From NCBI GenBank assembly GCA_963169105.1, contig OY720640.1, forward strand, positions 113,818,085-113,882,084: a DNA stretch of 64,000 nt, read 5' to 3'. Shown here one piece after another: positions 31,701 to 43,362 of this stretch. The stretch comes from Ceriagrion tenellum. Lineage: Eukaryota; Arthropoda; Insecta; Odonata; Coenagrionidae. Position 1 is the stretch's first letter. Each line of letters starts with the position of its first letter. The translations under genes were made by a program, and so were the position numbers. The notes beneath the pieces were generated by a model that searched no databases, was not told the origin of the DNA, and saw only the letters and a program-made list of their open reading frames with translations.

Positions 31701-33467
31701 CTACGGTTTCCACCATTAAATGGCTTAAAATCTATTTAATATAATTTGGATCCTCGGAGAAAAATGACTTACATAAGCATCAGCATCCTATTTTCCCAAT
31801 CTACTTTTTCATAAAATTCTATTACTAAATACATGGTGGTAAATGAAATAATCGGTTAATCACAAGGAATAATATTATTTTTTTTAAATATTTGCTATTT
31901 TGGCAAAACAACTTCAATAAGATATGACTTCTTGAAGTAAATGTTATTGCTATGTAACTTTGACTACATATTCCAATATTTTACGAATCTGTTTGAAAAT
32001 AACTTCAGGAATTGCTGGTAAAAGTCACGTATTTCTATGAGAAACACTTAGTGACTTCCACAGTTCTTATTTATCGACGGTCCGGTTTCACCATTAATAT
32101 CTGACTAACCTGGTCATAGAAACAGTCAAAGTTGCATTTTTTCATTTGTGATACGCAATGACATTTCCCCAAGCTGAGCTGGATTCCGTTTTATTGATAC
32201 AACGTTATCTTTCATTTTTAGCGCATAGCGGTTCAACGGCTCAGTTTTTACCCTCTCAATTCTCGTGTATATCTCTTGATATGCAGCTTGTCGACTTTTC
32301 TTCGCGTGGATTCAAAACTAAGATTATAGATATTAAATGATAAGGCATCAGTCTGCCAGGCTTTCACTACCTTGTACTTAGAGAGTACTCCGGATTGATT
32401 TATCGTAGTATCTGTTGCATAGGATATTGTGGCAAAGCTTTAGTCATTCTTTAAAGATCTGCCGTTCCATATTAGGTCATTGCCCATTTTCTTTTCATTC
32501 TCGCGGATTAACTCTCGATGATTGCTGATCCCTTTCAATGTTTTCAGAAGTTTTTAGGGTTTTCCAGAACAGTTCGTCGGAGATGGTGAAATTACGGATA
32601 ATTAGAGTATTGATACAAGACGTCCTCTATTGGTGGTGGTAAGGTGCTAGCATAAAATAATTGGTTAGTGTCTAAAAACTAATCTAGTGCCCCATTTTTG
32701 CTCTCGTTTAAAATGTCCGAAATCGGCAGGCATTTATTATCATCTATTTTCATCGTAAACTTAATTTTTTTCATTGGGTTTGACTTTAAACGCTTTCGTC
32801 ATTTCGATTAATCACGAATATTGTCACACTTGCATATGCGTGGTGGAGTACCTGCAAGATCCGCAGCTTTATAAATATTTAGAATTAGCCAAATAAATGT
32901 TTGCAAAATTAGTCATTTCTGATGGCAAAACCTTAGGTTAAATTCTTAACATATCTTGATAATTTCATTTCATTTGCATAGATTTCGTCTCCAGTGACTT
33001 GCAAGGACTAGATCCCTAACTACTTGTGTAGCTAATGTTAGATGGCTGGAGAATGAAATGAAGTGCATCAAATCAAATGACGATAGAATGCAAAGGTCGT
33101 GAGGCAAAATTCATTGAATTTTCATTGATATGCGTCAAAAGTATTTTCCGTTTTGTTTGACATTCAAGAAATTTTATGAATATACGAATAATTACGTGTT
33201 TAAGAATACTTTGTGAAAGTGATATTAATTTTTACTTAAATTCCGCGTGTGCTGAATTTCTAATGGGACTTTGACAAAAATATTAGACTTATTTTTCTTA
33301 CCTTCCTTCATTATTGGTCGTTAGTTATAATTTCTTGCAATAGGGATAATATGCTGGGTTAGCACTCTGAATGATCGTGCCGCCATAGTGTTTTTCACTG
33401 TTTTTTTTACAATAAGACAGGTTTCAGACTTTGAGCTCTCATTATGTAGAGTTATATATTAATTATC
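31701..33467. other. AT-rich sequence, nothing recognised
   Basis: No recognisable gene or repeat. A 60-codon plus frame at 32158-32340 has no domain. Confidence 0.4.
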
Positions 33468-33679
33468 GGCCCCGGTGGCGGCGGGGTAAAGTCCTCGCCT
33501 GCTAAACTGAGGGTCGCGGGTTCTAGTCCCACCTGCGGTGGCTTTCACCACCCAGGGCATGGATTTATGTCAAATTCTGTTGGTCCGGTCCCTGAAAAAC
33601 CTGATGACAGGACTAGCAGCATATCGAGATTCCAGGGACATACGGGCCAACAGAATCGTCTGTAATGCAAAAAAAATTA
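33468..33679 (+). mobile_element. tRNA-derived SINE, second body type
   Basis: The head GGCCCCGGTGGCGGCGGGGT (33468), with B box GGTTCTAGTCC at 33519-33529, matches the head of the SINE at 12745-12943. The body differs. It contains an inverted pair, ATTCTGTTGGTCCGGTCCCTG at 33574 and its mirror at 33633-33656 (reading CAGGGACATACGGGCCAACAGAAT), so the RNA would fold into a long hairpin. The element ends in an A-rich run near 33670-33677. It is RNA polymerase III-type by its boxes and carries no protein. Confidence 0.75.
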
Positions 33680-35919
33680 TTGCGTCGATATTTTAATAAT
33701 GGCTCTTGATAATGCGGTAACAGCCGATGCCGGTCTTTTTGTGAAAAATATATCAATGGGTAGCATAAATTGCATTAATCTTATCGTTATAACCATTTTT
33801 GTTGGGCTGACATTCGTTTTCCCACCCATGGCCGGTTTTTTTATGGTGAAGCTTCAAAACGGAATTTACTAATTAATGTGCCCGCAACTTCCTCGTCCTA
33901 GCTCGGGATACCCAAGCATGACCTTATACATGAAACTTATATGTTTAGGAGCGGCTGTTATACATGCCCTGATGAAGAGGCTTCACTCTTGACGTTTTCA
34001 ACGTCCACAAAACCTTTATGCAATGAATCTGGCTATTTTTCTTTTGGCTATACAGTATAAGCCCAAATATAATGTAACCTCAAACTGCAGCCAATGTATT
34101 GCAACTCTTAAAACTTGGGAATAAATTTCAATGAAAACGGTCATTTTGTTTCCCCTTTTTTAATTTGGTTTACACTTCACTTTTCCTGATTATTTGATAA
34201 TTTAGGGACACAAAAATTAACTCTATTGAAAGGATGAATGAACTCTCTGAAGTGCGTCCAAATAAAATCAACAGATACTTATGTCAATCAAGAAATGAAA
34301 TACAGAGAAAATGTGACTCTCAACTATCTAATTCCTCTGAATCTAAGATAAAATATCACACAATATTCCGGCTTTCATATTTTAAAGGTATAAGTATTTT
34401 ATTGGAAGTCTATATTGACAATTAGTTCTAATAAAAATAGCATATAAATGGAGCGAAATATATAAGAAATTGTGACCCCTATCCGGACCGGACTGGAATT
34501 AATTATCCTGAACAGTATCCTTTCATATATGCAAAGATACATATATACGCAGATCATCAAATACTATGTGCATAATAATCTGTGTATTTTAAACGGATCT
34601 TAATGTTAGCAAGAAGAAGAATTAGCGTGATCCCATGGTTTTAGCTGCGTCTAATTGCTGTTAAAACTATTTAGTTATCTATACTGCGCGTCGGTTAAAC
34701 CCAGTCCTGTCTGTCTGTAAAAACCTTATGGTGAAACATCTGCTCGTATTTACTTTTTTTCAGCTATTTTTATCCTTTATTATTTCCCAAGTCAAATAAA
34801 GCCTGATTTTTTATAATTTTAATTGTGATAGGAATTAAGGGACTCTAAAGTATGTGACGGAAAATGTTTGTTTCCAATTACAGTATTCTCTCGCCTATTT
34901 GGGGTTTCTCACTACTCTTTCTCTACTGCTGAAAATCGCTGACAATGTTGACGCGAGATGTTTCCCAGGGATGTCGATGGAGTGTTTGGATACAATGACA
35001 CATTGCCACTGCTGATACGTGACAAAGATCAATGATGGGTGCAGCTGCTGTATTTTTCTCCTCGCAATGAAAAACCGCTGTACGTGAACGAATTATGGGG
35101 CAGAATAGGGAAGACTTTCGTGACAAAGCCGATTTAGTATTTCATTGGTGTTCTCGATTGTGACAATGTAAACATTAATGGCCACTTCCCCGTCCAGATG
35201 TCAATCTGCCGAAGATCAATAATGCTGGTCTACGTAGGTCGAAAGATGCCGATTTACTCGCGGCAGCATCATCGGATGAACGAATCCGGATGCAAATCGA
35301 TGTATCCAGGGGTGATATTGTCGAGTGCCATGTTGCCAGTATCCAGCGATTAACCCCCTGTATGGACGCACTAGTTGGAGCATCTTGAGCCCTATGTTTC
35401 CCTTTGCGCTGCAGCTAGGCTCTTCATGAGCGAAGCACCCTTTCTCATTTCTCAAAAATTATACTTCCCTGATATCATGCCTACCTCTTGTAATATACAT
35501 GGCTTAAGAGGCTGATTTTTTTTCTTAAACATAATCTTTTACAGCTTTTAAATCGAGTCCATGAGCGCTAACTACTTTTCAAAGCCGAAAACTCTATATA
35601 CCTGAGTATGATTAAAACACCAACTCTTACCAGATATCATACCGCTTGCCTTTTAAGGTGATGACGTCTTCTCATTCATATTTCAAACAGATCCTCCCGC
35701 TTCGAAATGCTATAATATTTCTGCTGTGAATAAGTTAAGTGCAAATTCTTCTTGTGCTTACACCTCGTGCTCAGGTGTAGTTCAAATAACGGAAATCTTC
35801 GTTCTAATGAAATTTATATTCGTTAAATCCGCTATCTCTAAATCATTAGTATACCAGGCCTATGAGGATACTCCTTCCTTTCTCTCTCTTTCTTCAAAAC
35901 TTCACCCAATGATCTAGAG
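33680..35919. other. unassigned sequence
   Basis: CCCTGATGAAGAGGC near 33969 followed by AACGTCCACAAAA resembles a retroelement 3'-end signature but stands alone. The stretch 34930-35430 is GC-richer, with open frames on both strands (34923-35126 and 35216-35455 minus) and no domain I recognise; a decayed element is possible. The rest is AT-rich. Confidence 0.3.
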
Positions 35920-36206
35920 CAGTGATTCTCAAAGTTGGAGCCATCGCCACTTTTGGGCCAGCCAAGAAACAAGGGTAGCGCTGGATACAGGAAAATGACC
36001 GATCGTTATCATGTATACATGTCCGAAGATGTATAAACCATGTATTCCTATTGGATTTGAAAATAATATTAATAAAGTTTCAATTGCTTTAACTTCATTT
36101 CTATTATCTTCCTGATTCAATGATCTCAAAGGTTACCGTTTGGAAGCGTTTGGTGTAGGTTTTTGGAGCAAAAAGAAAGTGGTGGCTCGAAAAAGTTTGA
36201 TCACTC
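35920..36206. mobile_element. hAT-like MITE, diverged ends
   Basis: The left end CAGTGATTCTCAAAGTTGGA at 35920 is the typical hAT-type start (CAGTG-TTCTCAA). The right end at 36180-36206, read in reverse complement, GAGTGATCAAACTTTTTCGA..., aligns with it, followed by GAGCCAC(C)..ACTTT in both arms. Length 287 bp, no transposase. I could not find a matching 8-bp target duplication, so the right border is approximate. Confidence 0.5.
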
Positions 36207-38847
36207 TTTTTGAACCAGTGTTTTTATTCATTGCGTCAATGAAGAACTTCCAAAAGTGTTGGGGGAGTTTCTACTCATGCACGCTACTCTGGTTCTCTGA
36301 CTTTCATACAAAATTTCAATCTCAATTTTATCACTTCATTATTTATCTTTCTTTCATAACATAATTCTTCCCTTTCATTTTTCCTTCCCCCTGATTAATG
36401 AAGAGGGCATACCCTTCCACCATGCCAATGCTCCAGTCCATGAGAAAGTACGTTGCTAATAACTTCGCAAAAATGGAATATAGTTATACAAACATATTTT
36501 CTTATCCACATTTCATTATCCATATTTCCTTCTATATGCCAAAATTTCGGTATATTTTTGTTTAGCTTACTGTGGCAAAGAAAATCGAAATCCCTCTTGG
36601 ATAGCTTTGCATCCAATGTCCTTTTCATGGAAAGAATCGTCTTCTTAGAAATTGGCTCACTGATCCAACTAATTACCCAATATCTCTTCGTGTATGTTTA
36701 AAATACCATTAATATGATGTGAAAAATAACGTATATGATATCTATTGAAGATGCCTGATGCCAGAAAGTGCCTTAGTTTGTGTATCGATAGAAGGTACAA
36801 TTTTTGGAGTTCTTACCAACTTTTTGCGAGGAAAGAAATTTTATGTAACGAGTAACTTCTTTTCAGAGTGGCAACTACAAAATTTTGGGTTGTATTTGGT
36901 GCGCGTATAAGCGTTTTCAAACATGAATATCAAACCAGCTGGTAGATAAATTCATGGTGACAGTTGTGTTGCTGAAATTATTTTCAAAATGATGTGATTG
37001 ATCGAAAGCAGTCGGTTTTCGGCCCATAAACTGGTAATGAAATGTAATACAATTTTTTTTAATCGTTACAAGTAGAGTATACAAAGTTTCGTTGCTCATT
37101 ATTGATTCTTAATGGTTCAATTTTAAACTCTTCTTTCCCTCCGTTGAAGTTACTCTCACACCTCTCATCAATGTCTCTAACCCTTGTATCATATCCACCC
37201 TCTTTCTTTATCGATTTTTCTTCTATTCATTCCTGAAGTTCCCCACGAAGCAAGAATTTTCCGAGTTGCCCCGCTCCTGTCTCTCCCTCAGTCCGCGGCC
37301 GGGAAATGATATCGGCGCTGAATGCATGCATCCTCAAATATTGCTTTCTTATTTTGCCCCTATTGACGCACCATTGTTGTACGGGAAGCCGATGCAATGG
37401 CAACGCCCAGATCTTGCTCCTTTCATTATACCCTAACCTTGGACCTCAATGCATTCGGATAATTCCAAGAACAGAAGAAAGACTTCTTTTTTAACTCTCC
37501 GATAACGGGGCTTCGAAGTGTTTTTTTAGCGAAGTGGAAGCCATTCCTTTGTACAAGAGTCTCCGGTATTTTCTGAATTATGGTGGAATTGCTGCATGAG
37601 TGGGTATTGGTTTTCCTGATAATCGAGAATGTTAATATTTTTTCGTCATCTACGGATGAAATATTTGCGTTTTTTAGTTCTATGCCGAGAAGTAAGATAT
37701 GTCTCCGGCGCCACCCTGTAGAAATATTTGTTAGTCTTCATAATCAAATAAGTTACTCAGTATGTTTCTGTATTAGTAAGTAGTATTTCCAAATGCCATA
37801 GTCTTATAAGGGCGCAAGGAATAGTAAACGAGAGAGGAAGTTTTCGTGAGTAAAAATATAAAAAAATAAAGTTTGAAAGAAATATCTTCAGTCAGAATCC
37901 ACCATCTAATTTCAAAACAAATAAACACAATAAATATTGTTGTAATGAACTATTTTGTTTAAATTTTTATTAACATTGATAGGCGAATTCTAGCTAGGGA
38001 AGTTTCTTCCTAACTTTCATTTTTATTTACGCAAACATTCTCTCTCCTTTGCCGTTCCCTGTTCTATTTAGGATTGCAGCCATGGTGACATTTTTTCTAC
38101 CCTTACACTTACAGGAATAGATATGTTTTTTTCATATTGACTCCACTTTATCGCTTCAAACGACCAAGGTTTTAGTGTTCTATGCCATATTTAAGTAGAA
38201 TGGCACAATTTAAGAAAGGAAGCAAGTTTTTCTATCTTTCTTCTTTACTATCATTACTTGACCTGCTACCTCTAATATATATGTATATTTCTTTTTTTTT
38301 GTTGTTTAATGGTATACCAAACGCTCTATATTTGATTGCCGTTTAATATTGCGTAGTACTACACAAACATGGTTTTGGTGCTCAAAATACCCCGTTGCGA
38401 GTCCTATCCGGTCGATCTCGTCTTTAGATTTTATATCCTGTTGGAAAATCTTCGCCTTCGCTAACATCCTCGGCAAGTCGGCTTTCATTCCTATTGATTA
38501 ATATAACGGTTGAAGTCGTCAAAATGTAAGATCGGCTTGAAAATTGCTGGTAGTGATCAGTCAAAATTCAAAATAAACAGCTAGCGATTTTTATCCCAGT
38601 AGATTTTATAAAGGGAGAAAAATTTTCCTTTAAAATATTACCGCTGGTTTTCATCAGTAAATATATATGTATGGCAAACACTTTGATTGCTTAAAATAAT
38701 TTGACTCAAGGGTAACCAATTCTATGAATACACGACAACAACAATCATCTGCGTAACTTAATAGCAATTATATAATACACTTAATAACATACACTTAATA
38801 ACAATTAAAGTAGTCTTTATGACCAAAAATAAATATGATTTTCATCT
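36207..38847. other. unassigned sequence
   Basis: No confident gene. A pyrimidine tract ending in CCCTCAG at 37291 is followed by a GC-richer stretch to about 37440 that resembles the start of an exon. No frame there shows a domain and I do not call it. The rest is AT-rich, with short frames of no recognisable content. Confidence 0.3.
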
Positions 38848-39170
38848 AATATATAAAAATGAATGCTTGCTTGTTCGTCATCTATACGTTCCGATACCAC
38901 TCATCAGGTTACGATGAAACTTAGGTGAGGTGTTGTGCGCGCGCCCGCAAAGGTTTTCGAATTATTAAATCCATTATACAATAGGTGGAGCGCGAGTGGT
39001 CCCAAAAAATGAGTGTTGGGACGCGAGCTTCTCAAACAGGCGAGGAACGACAAGGAAGCAACGAAGCAGATCGTTTATGAGTCGCTCAGTCACGTGCATC
39101 AGAATTGTATCAGTGTGATAAAATATTGCGTGCATCAGAATCATTTGAGTGAGACATAATTTGTGTTTAA
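38848..39170 (+). other. possible start of a non-autonomous element
   Basis: TCTAATATATAAAAATGAAT at 38848 followed by GCTTGCTTGTTCGTC has the form of a motif found at one end of many insect repeats (TATATAAAAATGAATG-CTG). CG-rich sequence including GTGTTGTGCGCGCGCCCGC follows to about 39110. Without a second end or a protein I cannot name the class; Helitron-type or LTR-type are both conceivable. Confidence 0.2.
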
Positions 39171-41210
39171 AGGTACGTAATCTATTTGTACGTAGAATAA
39201 GATTCAGTGCATTGGTTTCTTCGGTTGCTTACTTTTGAATTCTTGCTTTCGATTTCCGTATACGCTTCGTTTATTCCTAAAATTAGATTTTTAAGCTCGA
39301 TTTTTTTTATTTTTGCATAACGTAAACAATAGAACATTTTACTTAGCTGGAAACCGTAGCATAGGCATGGAATGGAAGCTCATGCCATATTTATGCGTTA
39401 CGAATTCCTGTGTAGGTACGAGGAATCCATTGGGCTACGAAATATTATTGTCTTTCATTTATTTCGTACATATAAATGGGTCTCTTTGTGTATCTGCCCC
39501 AATTAGAAAAAAGGAGGCAAAGGAGGCATTATATAAAGTGTTCCTTAATTTACATTATGAAATAAGGAATGATTTTTAGTTGAGCGGCATTCGGGAAGAT
39601 GAAAAAGTGTTCCATAATATTCACATAATGAAATTAGGAATGATATTTTATTTTTGGTTGAGCGGCATTTGGGAAGAGATATGTATTTGTTTTCTAAGTT
39701 GTTCTTTTGGTCATTAGGGCATTAAATATCATGTCTAAATTTAGATATGTTGGAGTTTTTTAATACTCTAAATCAGAAAGAGGATTTTTTTATATTCTTT
39801 GTAGCTTTAGTTTCAGCCAATTTCACTTTAAGTAGTAGGGAATAATATAAATTTGACATAAAATAAGTTATAGATTAATCGCAAACAGGAATTTTGAAGT
39901 CTTTGCAATTAAGTGGTTTGTTTTTTATTTACAATAGAGTAAATGACCGTGCAATAATCAAGAAGATGATACACGGAAGTCTGAATCAACCTCTGATGTA
40001 ATGTAATCGGGATTTTGTACCTGAAATACTTCATCATATATAGTGTTTTGTGTGCTTTATTTGAGACAGCATTTACTTGCTTACGCTATGTTAAGGTACT
40101 ATTTCTACACCTAGATATTTGACTATGTTTGATTAGTCGATTTGGACATTTTGGACTTTTTAATGTTTGCTAATACTCCACGGAATGGATTAAATGTGCA
40201 CCTGGACAGGGTAAGTGTGTAATGAGAATGGAACTATGGAAAGAAAAATGTACTAATCTGCATCGAAGATCAGCTTATAGGAAAGAAGTAGCTAATTAAG
40301 GATATGAATATGAAAAGAATAATTAATTGCTGACAGTTTGAGTACAGTATTGTGTGCAAATATTAATGAGCTTTAGGCGGCCTCAAAGGTCACAGGCCTG
40401 TACGGAGATTGCCTTCCGTAAATAGAATTCATTGCTGAGATTAAACAAAAATTAATATTGGTATATACATTAAAAAAAAACATTTCTTCCTGTTTTTTAA
40501 ACTTTAATGCATTCAATTAGGACGTTAAAAACGTTAGAACCCAAATACACAAAGGATCTCTTAAACAGTGTGATATTAGGTTTTGGAAGCCACGTATTTA
40601 GCTTCCATCTTAAATTACAAGTAAGGTCGCTTCCAGAAACCACGTTCAAATTTCCACTCTACAAAATAAACAATTTCAGAACACTAAAAAATAAATTTGT
40701 ACTTAATGGGAATTATTTTAAGTCGAACAAATATAGGGTATGTATGTTAATATTGTTTACCTTTAGATGTAACTCTTATCATATTTTTTGAAGCAATATA
40801 GCTGGAACTGAGGAATTATTACATGCTCCTCCCCAACAAATCAGTCCATTACCTAATTATTTAAGCACCACCATTCTCTTATTGTCGCTATTGCCTATTT
40901 AGAAGATATGAAACTATCGCAGGACAGTGTTATCATATTAAGAGTAATATGTAATGATATTATTTTTATGGCATTAGCTTTTTCTTCGATGAGCAAGACA
41001 GTAGACTCATTTTTTCGAATTTCAATGACTAATTATCAACGATATCATTGGTGCTTTCGTTATTTACTTTTCTATTCTGATTGAGCATGATAAATGCTGG
41101 TGTAATAATATTTTATTTTATGTAAACCAGAAGCGTAGCAAGGAATCGAGGCGATAATCCACCGATGTGGTTCAGCGCGTGAGCATCATGATGAAAGATC
41201 ATGCCCCATA
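39171..41210. other. AT-rich sequence, nothing recognised
   Basis: Two tandem-like stretches near 39530-39680 share 'agtgttcc(t/a)ta' and 'aggaatgat(t/a)ttt' plus 'ttgagcggcatt(c/t)gggaaga', a local short duplication of about 80 bp. Open frames at 39313-39579 and 40507-40791 have no domain. Confidence 0.35.
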
Positions 41211-41410
41211 CATCTACCTCAACATCTACATACTACCTTGTGATCCGCCCATGAGCGTGTGGCAGGGGGGTTAGGACCGTTGGCCGTTAAAGATGTAACG
41301 TTTTGGGAGGTGAAATGATGACATGTATCATGGGAGTGTATTCAGAGGAGCTCAGTCTCCATTGTTGTCGCTTATTGTGTGCAGAAAGCGCTCTGAAGAC
41401 CGTTTTACAC
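41211..41410 (-). repeat. LINE-A 3' end
   Basis: Tail CATCTACCTCAACATCTACAT at 41211 followed by ACTACCTTGTGATCCGCCC and GTGTGGCAGGGGGGTTAGG, then GGGAGGTGAAATGATGACAT. It is the same order as the copies at 42965 and 4305. Only UTR is present. Minus-strand orientation is set by the tail. Confidence 0.7.
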
Positions 41411-41675
41411 TGTACCTACATTATATTGTGCAAACGAATGTATCAACTCTTGCATGAGGAAAATTGTACCATGTAAAGCGGCTAATTATATGATTTTCTA
41501 AATGACTTAACGTAAAATAGAACCTGCTTTAATTTCATTCAGTTTCTTTGTACAATGTACAATGAAATTTACCGTGTAAAGCGGCCTTCGGATCGGAGCA
41601 GCGGAGGCTTTTTTGAAATATCTTTATTGCATCAGTATCTCTAAATAGCTCTTCTTAGTCAGATGACAGAGGATT

Positions 41676-41893
41676 ACCTAAAATATTCGATTATTTAGCG
41701 CAGAATGCAGTTATTATGGAAGGTAAATTGAAGCTAAGGTCTTTTTTCCCACTATGATTTGGGGACTAGGGCGTAATATGATTTACCTAAAATATTCGAT
41801 TATTTAGCGCAGAATGCAGTTATTATGGAAGGTAAATTGAAGCTAAGGTCTTTTTTCCCACTATGATTTGGGGACTAGGGCGTAATATGATTT
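41676..41893. repeat. perfect 109-bp tandem duplication
   Basis: The unit beginning ACCTAAAATATTCGATTATT (41676) is followed at once by an identical second unit (41785-41893); both end in GGGCGTAATATGATTT. I compared them base by base and found no difference. Either a very recent duplication or an assembly artefact. No coding content. Confidence 0.95.
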
Positions 41894-42259
41894 ATGGACG
41901 GTTTTTAGAATATGGGTGGAAGTGAAAATGTTGCCATTTTCTTGATTTATCTGATCTTCATTAAAACTTTTAATGAGTTTTCTAATCCAAGAAGACACTT
42001 CCTGTACGATCTATTTTTTACATGGTCCGTTCAAAGGTTCAGCCCGCTTCAACAGTTACGGTCATTTTGGTCTTATTGCCTGCCGTTTGAAATAAGGGCA
42101 GCGACATCTGGGATGAATATCCCAAGTCGAGCCGAGCACATTGACAGTGCTTAGTTTGAATAAAAAATGGATACGGGTGGATCCGTCTGGGCTTGTCGTT
42201 GGCAATCTATATTTCAACCAATATTTAATTATTCTCGCTTGTTTCCTGTTCTTTTTCAA
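41894..42259. other. unassigned sequence
   Basis: An 80-codon plus frame at 41912-42154 without a known domain. Nothing else recognised. Confidence 0.3.
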
Positions 42260-42336
42260 GCGCGGAATGGGAAAATGGACCCTGGATACCCCAACTCGTA
42301 GCTGATGGCTGTAACCACTGGGCTACCAGACCTCGA
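42260..42336 (-). repeat. degenerate tRNA-derived SINE head
   Basis: On the minus strand TGGTAGCCCAGTGGTTAC (42328-42311) is a good A box of a tRNA-type promoter. It is followed by CAGCTACGAGT and GGGTATCCAGGGTCC, where the B box is eroded. This is the pattern of the common arthropod 'GGTAGCCCAGTGG' SINE head rather than an intact tRNA. The GC-rich purine/pyrimidine block to the right (42360-42560) is not part of it. Confidence 0.4.
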
Positions 42337-42773
42337 TAAGCCTGACGTCTCATGCCTAATCCCTGAACGCGTCCATGGAAACAAGGCCTTAAGCTCCCCA
42401 CCCCTCCCTCTCTTCCCCTCTCTTACCCGCCCCGCCCACCTGTTGATACATTGGAATCCAGCCAAAACGGGGAGACTGTGGACGGAAGGACGAGGGAGGG
42501 GGGGAGGGGAGATGTGGAGGGGAAGCTGGCGGAAGGGAGCATGTGAGTCCTTCCCTTCATTTACCCCGTTCTCCCCCATTCTCAGTCTTTCTTACCTTCA
42601 AAGTTCATCCACACACATTTTTCATTGAAGTTCATTCTACCAGCTGATTGAAAGGTTCTTGGAGTGTACCTACCCTAACGTCCCCGAACTCTGGCATCAT
42701 CGTATCGTTCTCGGTTCTAAAGATGACCCGACATTACTTCCCTCTTAAATTATTTACATAGTCTCTCTCTTCT

Positions 42774-42930
42774 TACATCTACATACTACCCTGTGCGCCG
42801 CCGTACTGGTGTGTGGCAGGTGGTGTTATATCACCAGCCGTTTAAAGATATAAGGTTTTGTGAGGTGAAATAGCAACATATATCATGGGTGTGCATTTAG
42901 TGGAGCTCAGTTTTATTTTGGTCGCTTAGT
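42774..42930 (-). repeat. LINE-A 3' end
   Basis: Tail TACATCTACATACTACCCTG at 42774 followed by GCCGCCGTACTGGTGTGTGG, then GGTGTTATATCACCAGCCG and GTGAGGTGAAATAGCAACAT. It is truncated after 'gtgcatttagtggagctcag'. It is a separate insertion from the next copy only 35 bp away, as the second tail shows. Confidence 0.7.
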
Positions 42931-42964
42931 AATGATTAAAATGTGGTGTTATCGAATACCTTTA

Positions 42965-43362
42965 TACATCTACATCTACATAATACCCTGCGAGCCGTCG
43001 CAAGGGCGTGTGGCAGGGGTGTTAGGCTACCAACCATCTAAACAATCAACGCTTTGGGAGGTGAAATGGTGACGTGTATCATAGGGCTGTATTTAGAGGA
43101 GCTCAGTTTCCATTGTGGTCGCATATTTTGTGCAGAAATAACGAGTTTTTGTACTTGCCTGTTTAAGCAGTGTATTTCTCTTATTTTATCGCATCTGTCA
43201 GACCTAGAGATTTAGTGAGGAGTCATGATAATATTCTCCGTGTCGCTCTGAAAAACATCAGTTCTGAATTTTTCAAGCAACCTAAGTCTAGCGCGTAGCC
43301 TCCGAGTCTCTAGGGGCTCCCATTTTAATCCCTCCAAAAGTTACGAGATACTGTATGTTTGC
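42965..43362 (-). repeat. LINE-A 3' end, interrupted by piggyBac
   Basis: Tail TACATCTACATCTACATAAT at 42965, CGAGCCGTCGCAAGGGCGTG, then GGCAGGGGTGTTAGG and the inner UTR blocks through 'gaaagttacgagatactgtatg'-type sequence at about 43340. Compared with 4680-4720 the copy breaks off in TTTGC directly before TTAA (43363), where the piggyBac left end starts. Confidence 0.75.

Noticed and set aside
33468..33545. tRNA gene
   Set aside because: A and B boxes are present, but the cloverleaf arms do not pair properly and a SINE body follows; the same holds at 12885-12943, 19425, 31060 and 42260.
34923..35455. Open frames in a GC-richer block on the minus strand
   Set aside because: Checked by eye for transposase and retroelement motifs in all frames; nothing recognisable.
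37260..37440. Exon after a strong acceptor-like CCCTCAG at 37291
   Set aside because: No frame continues far with protein-like content and no donor or domain is evident.
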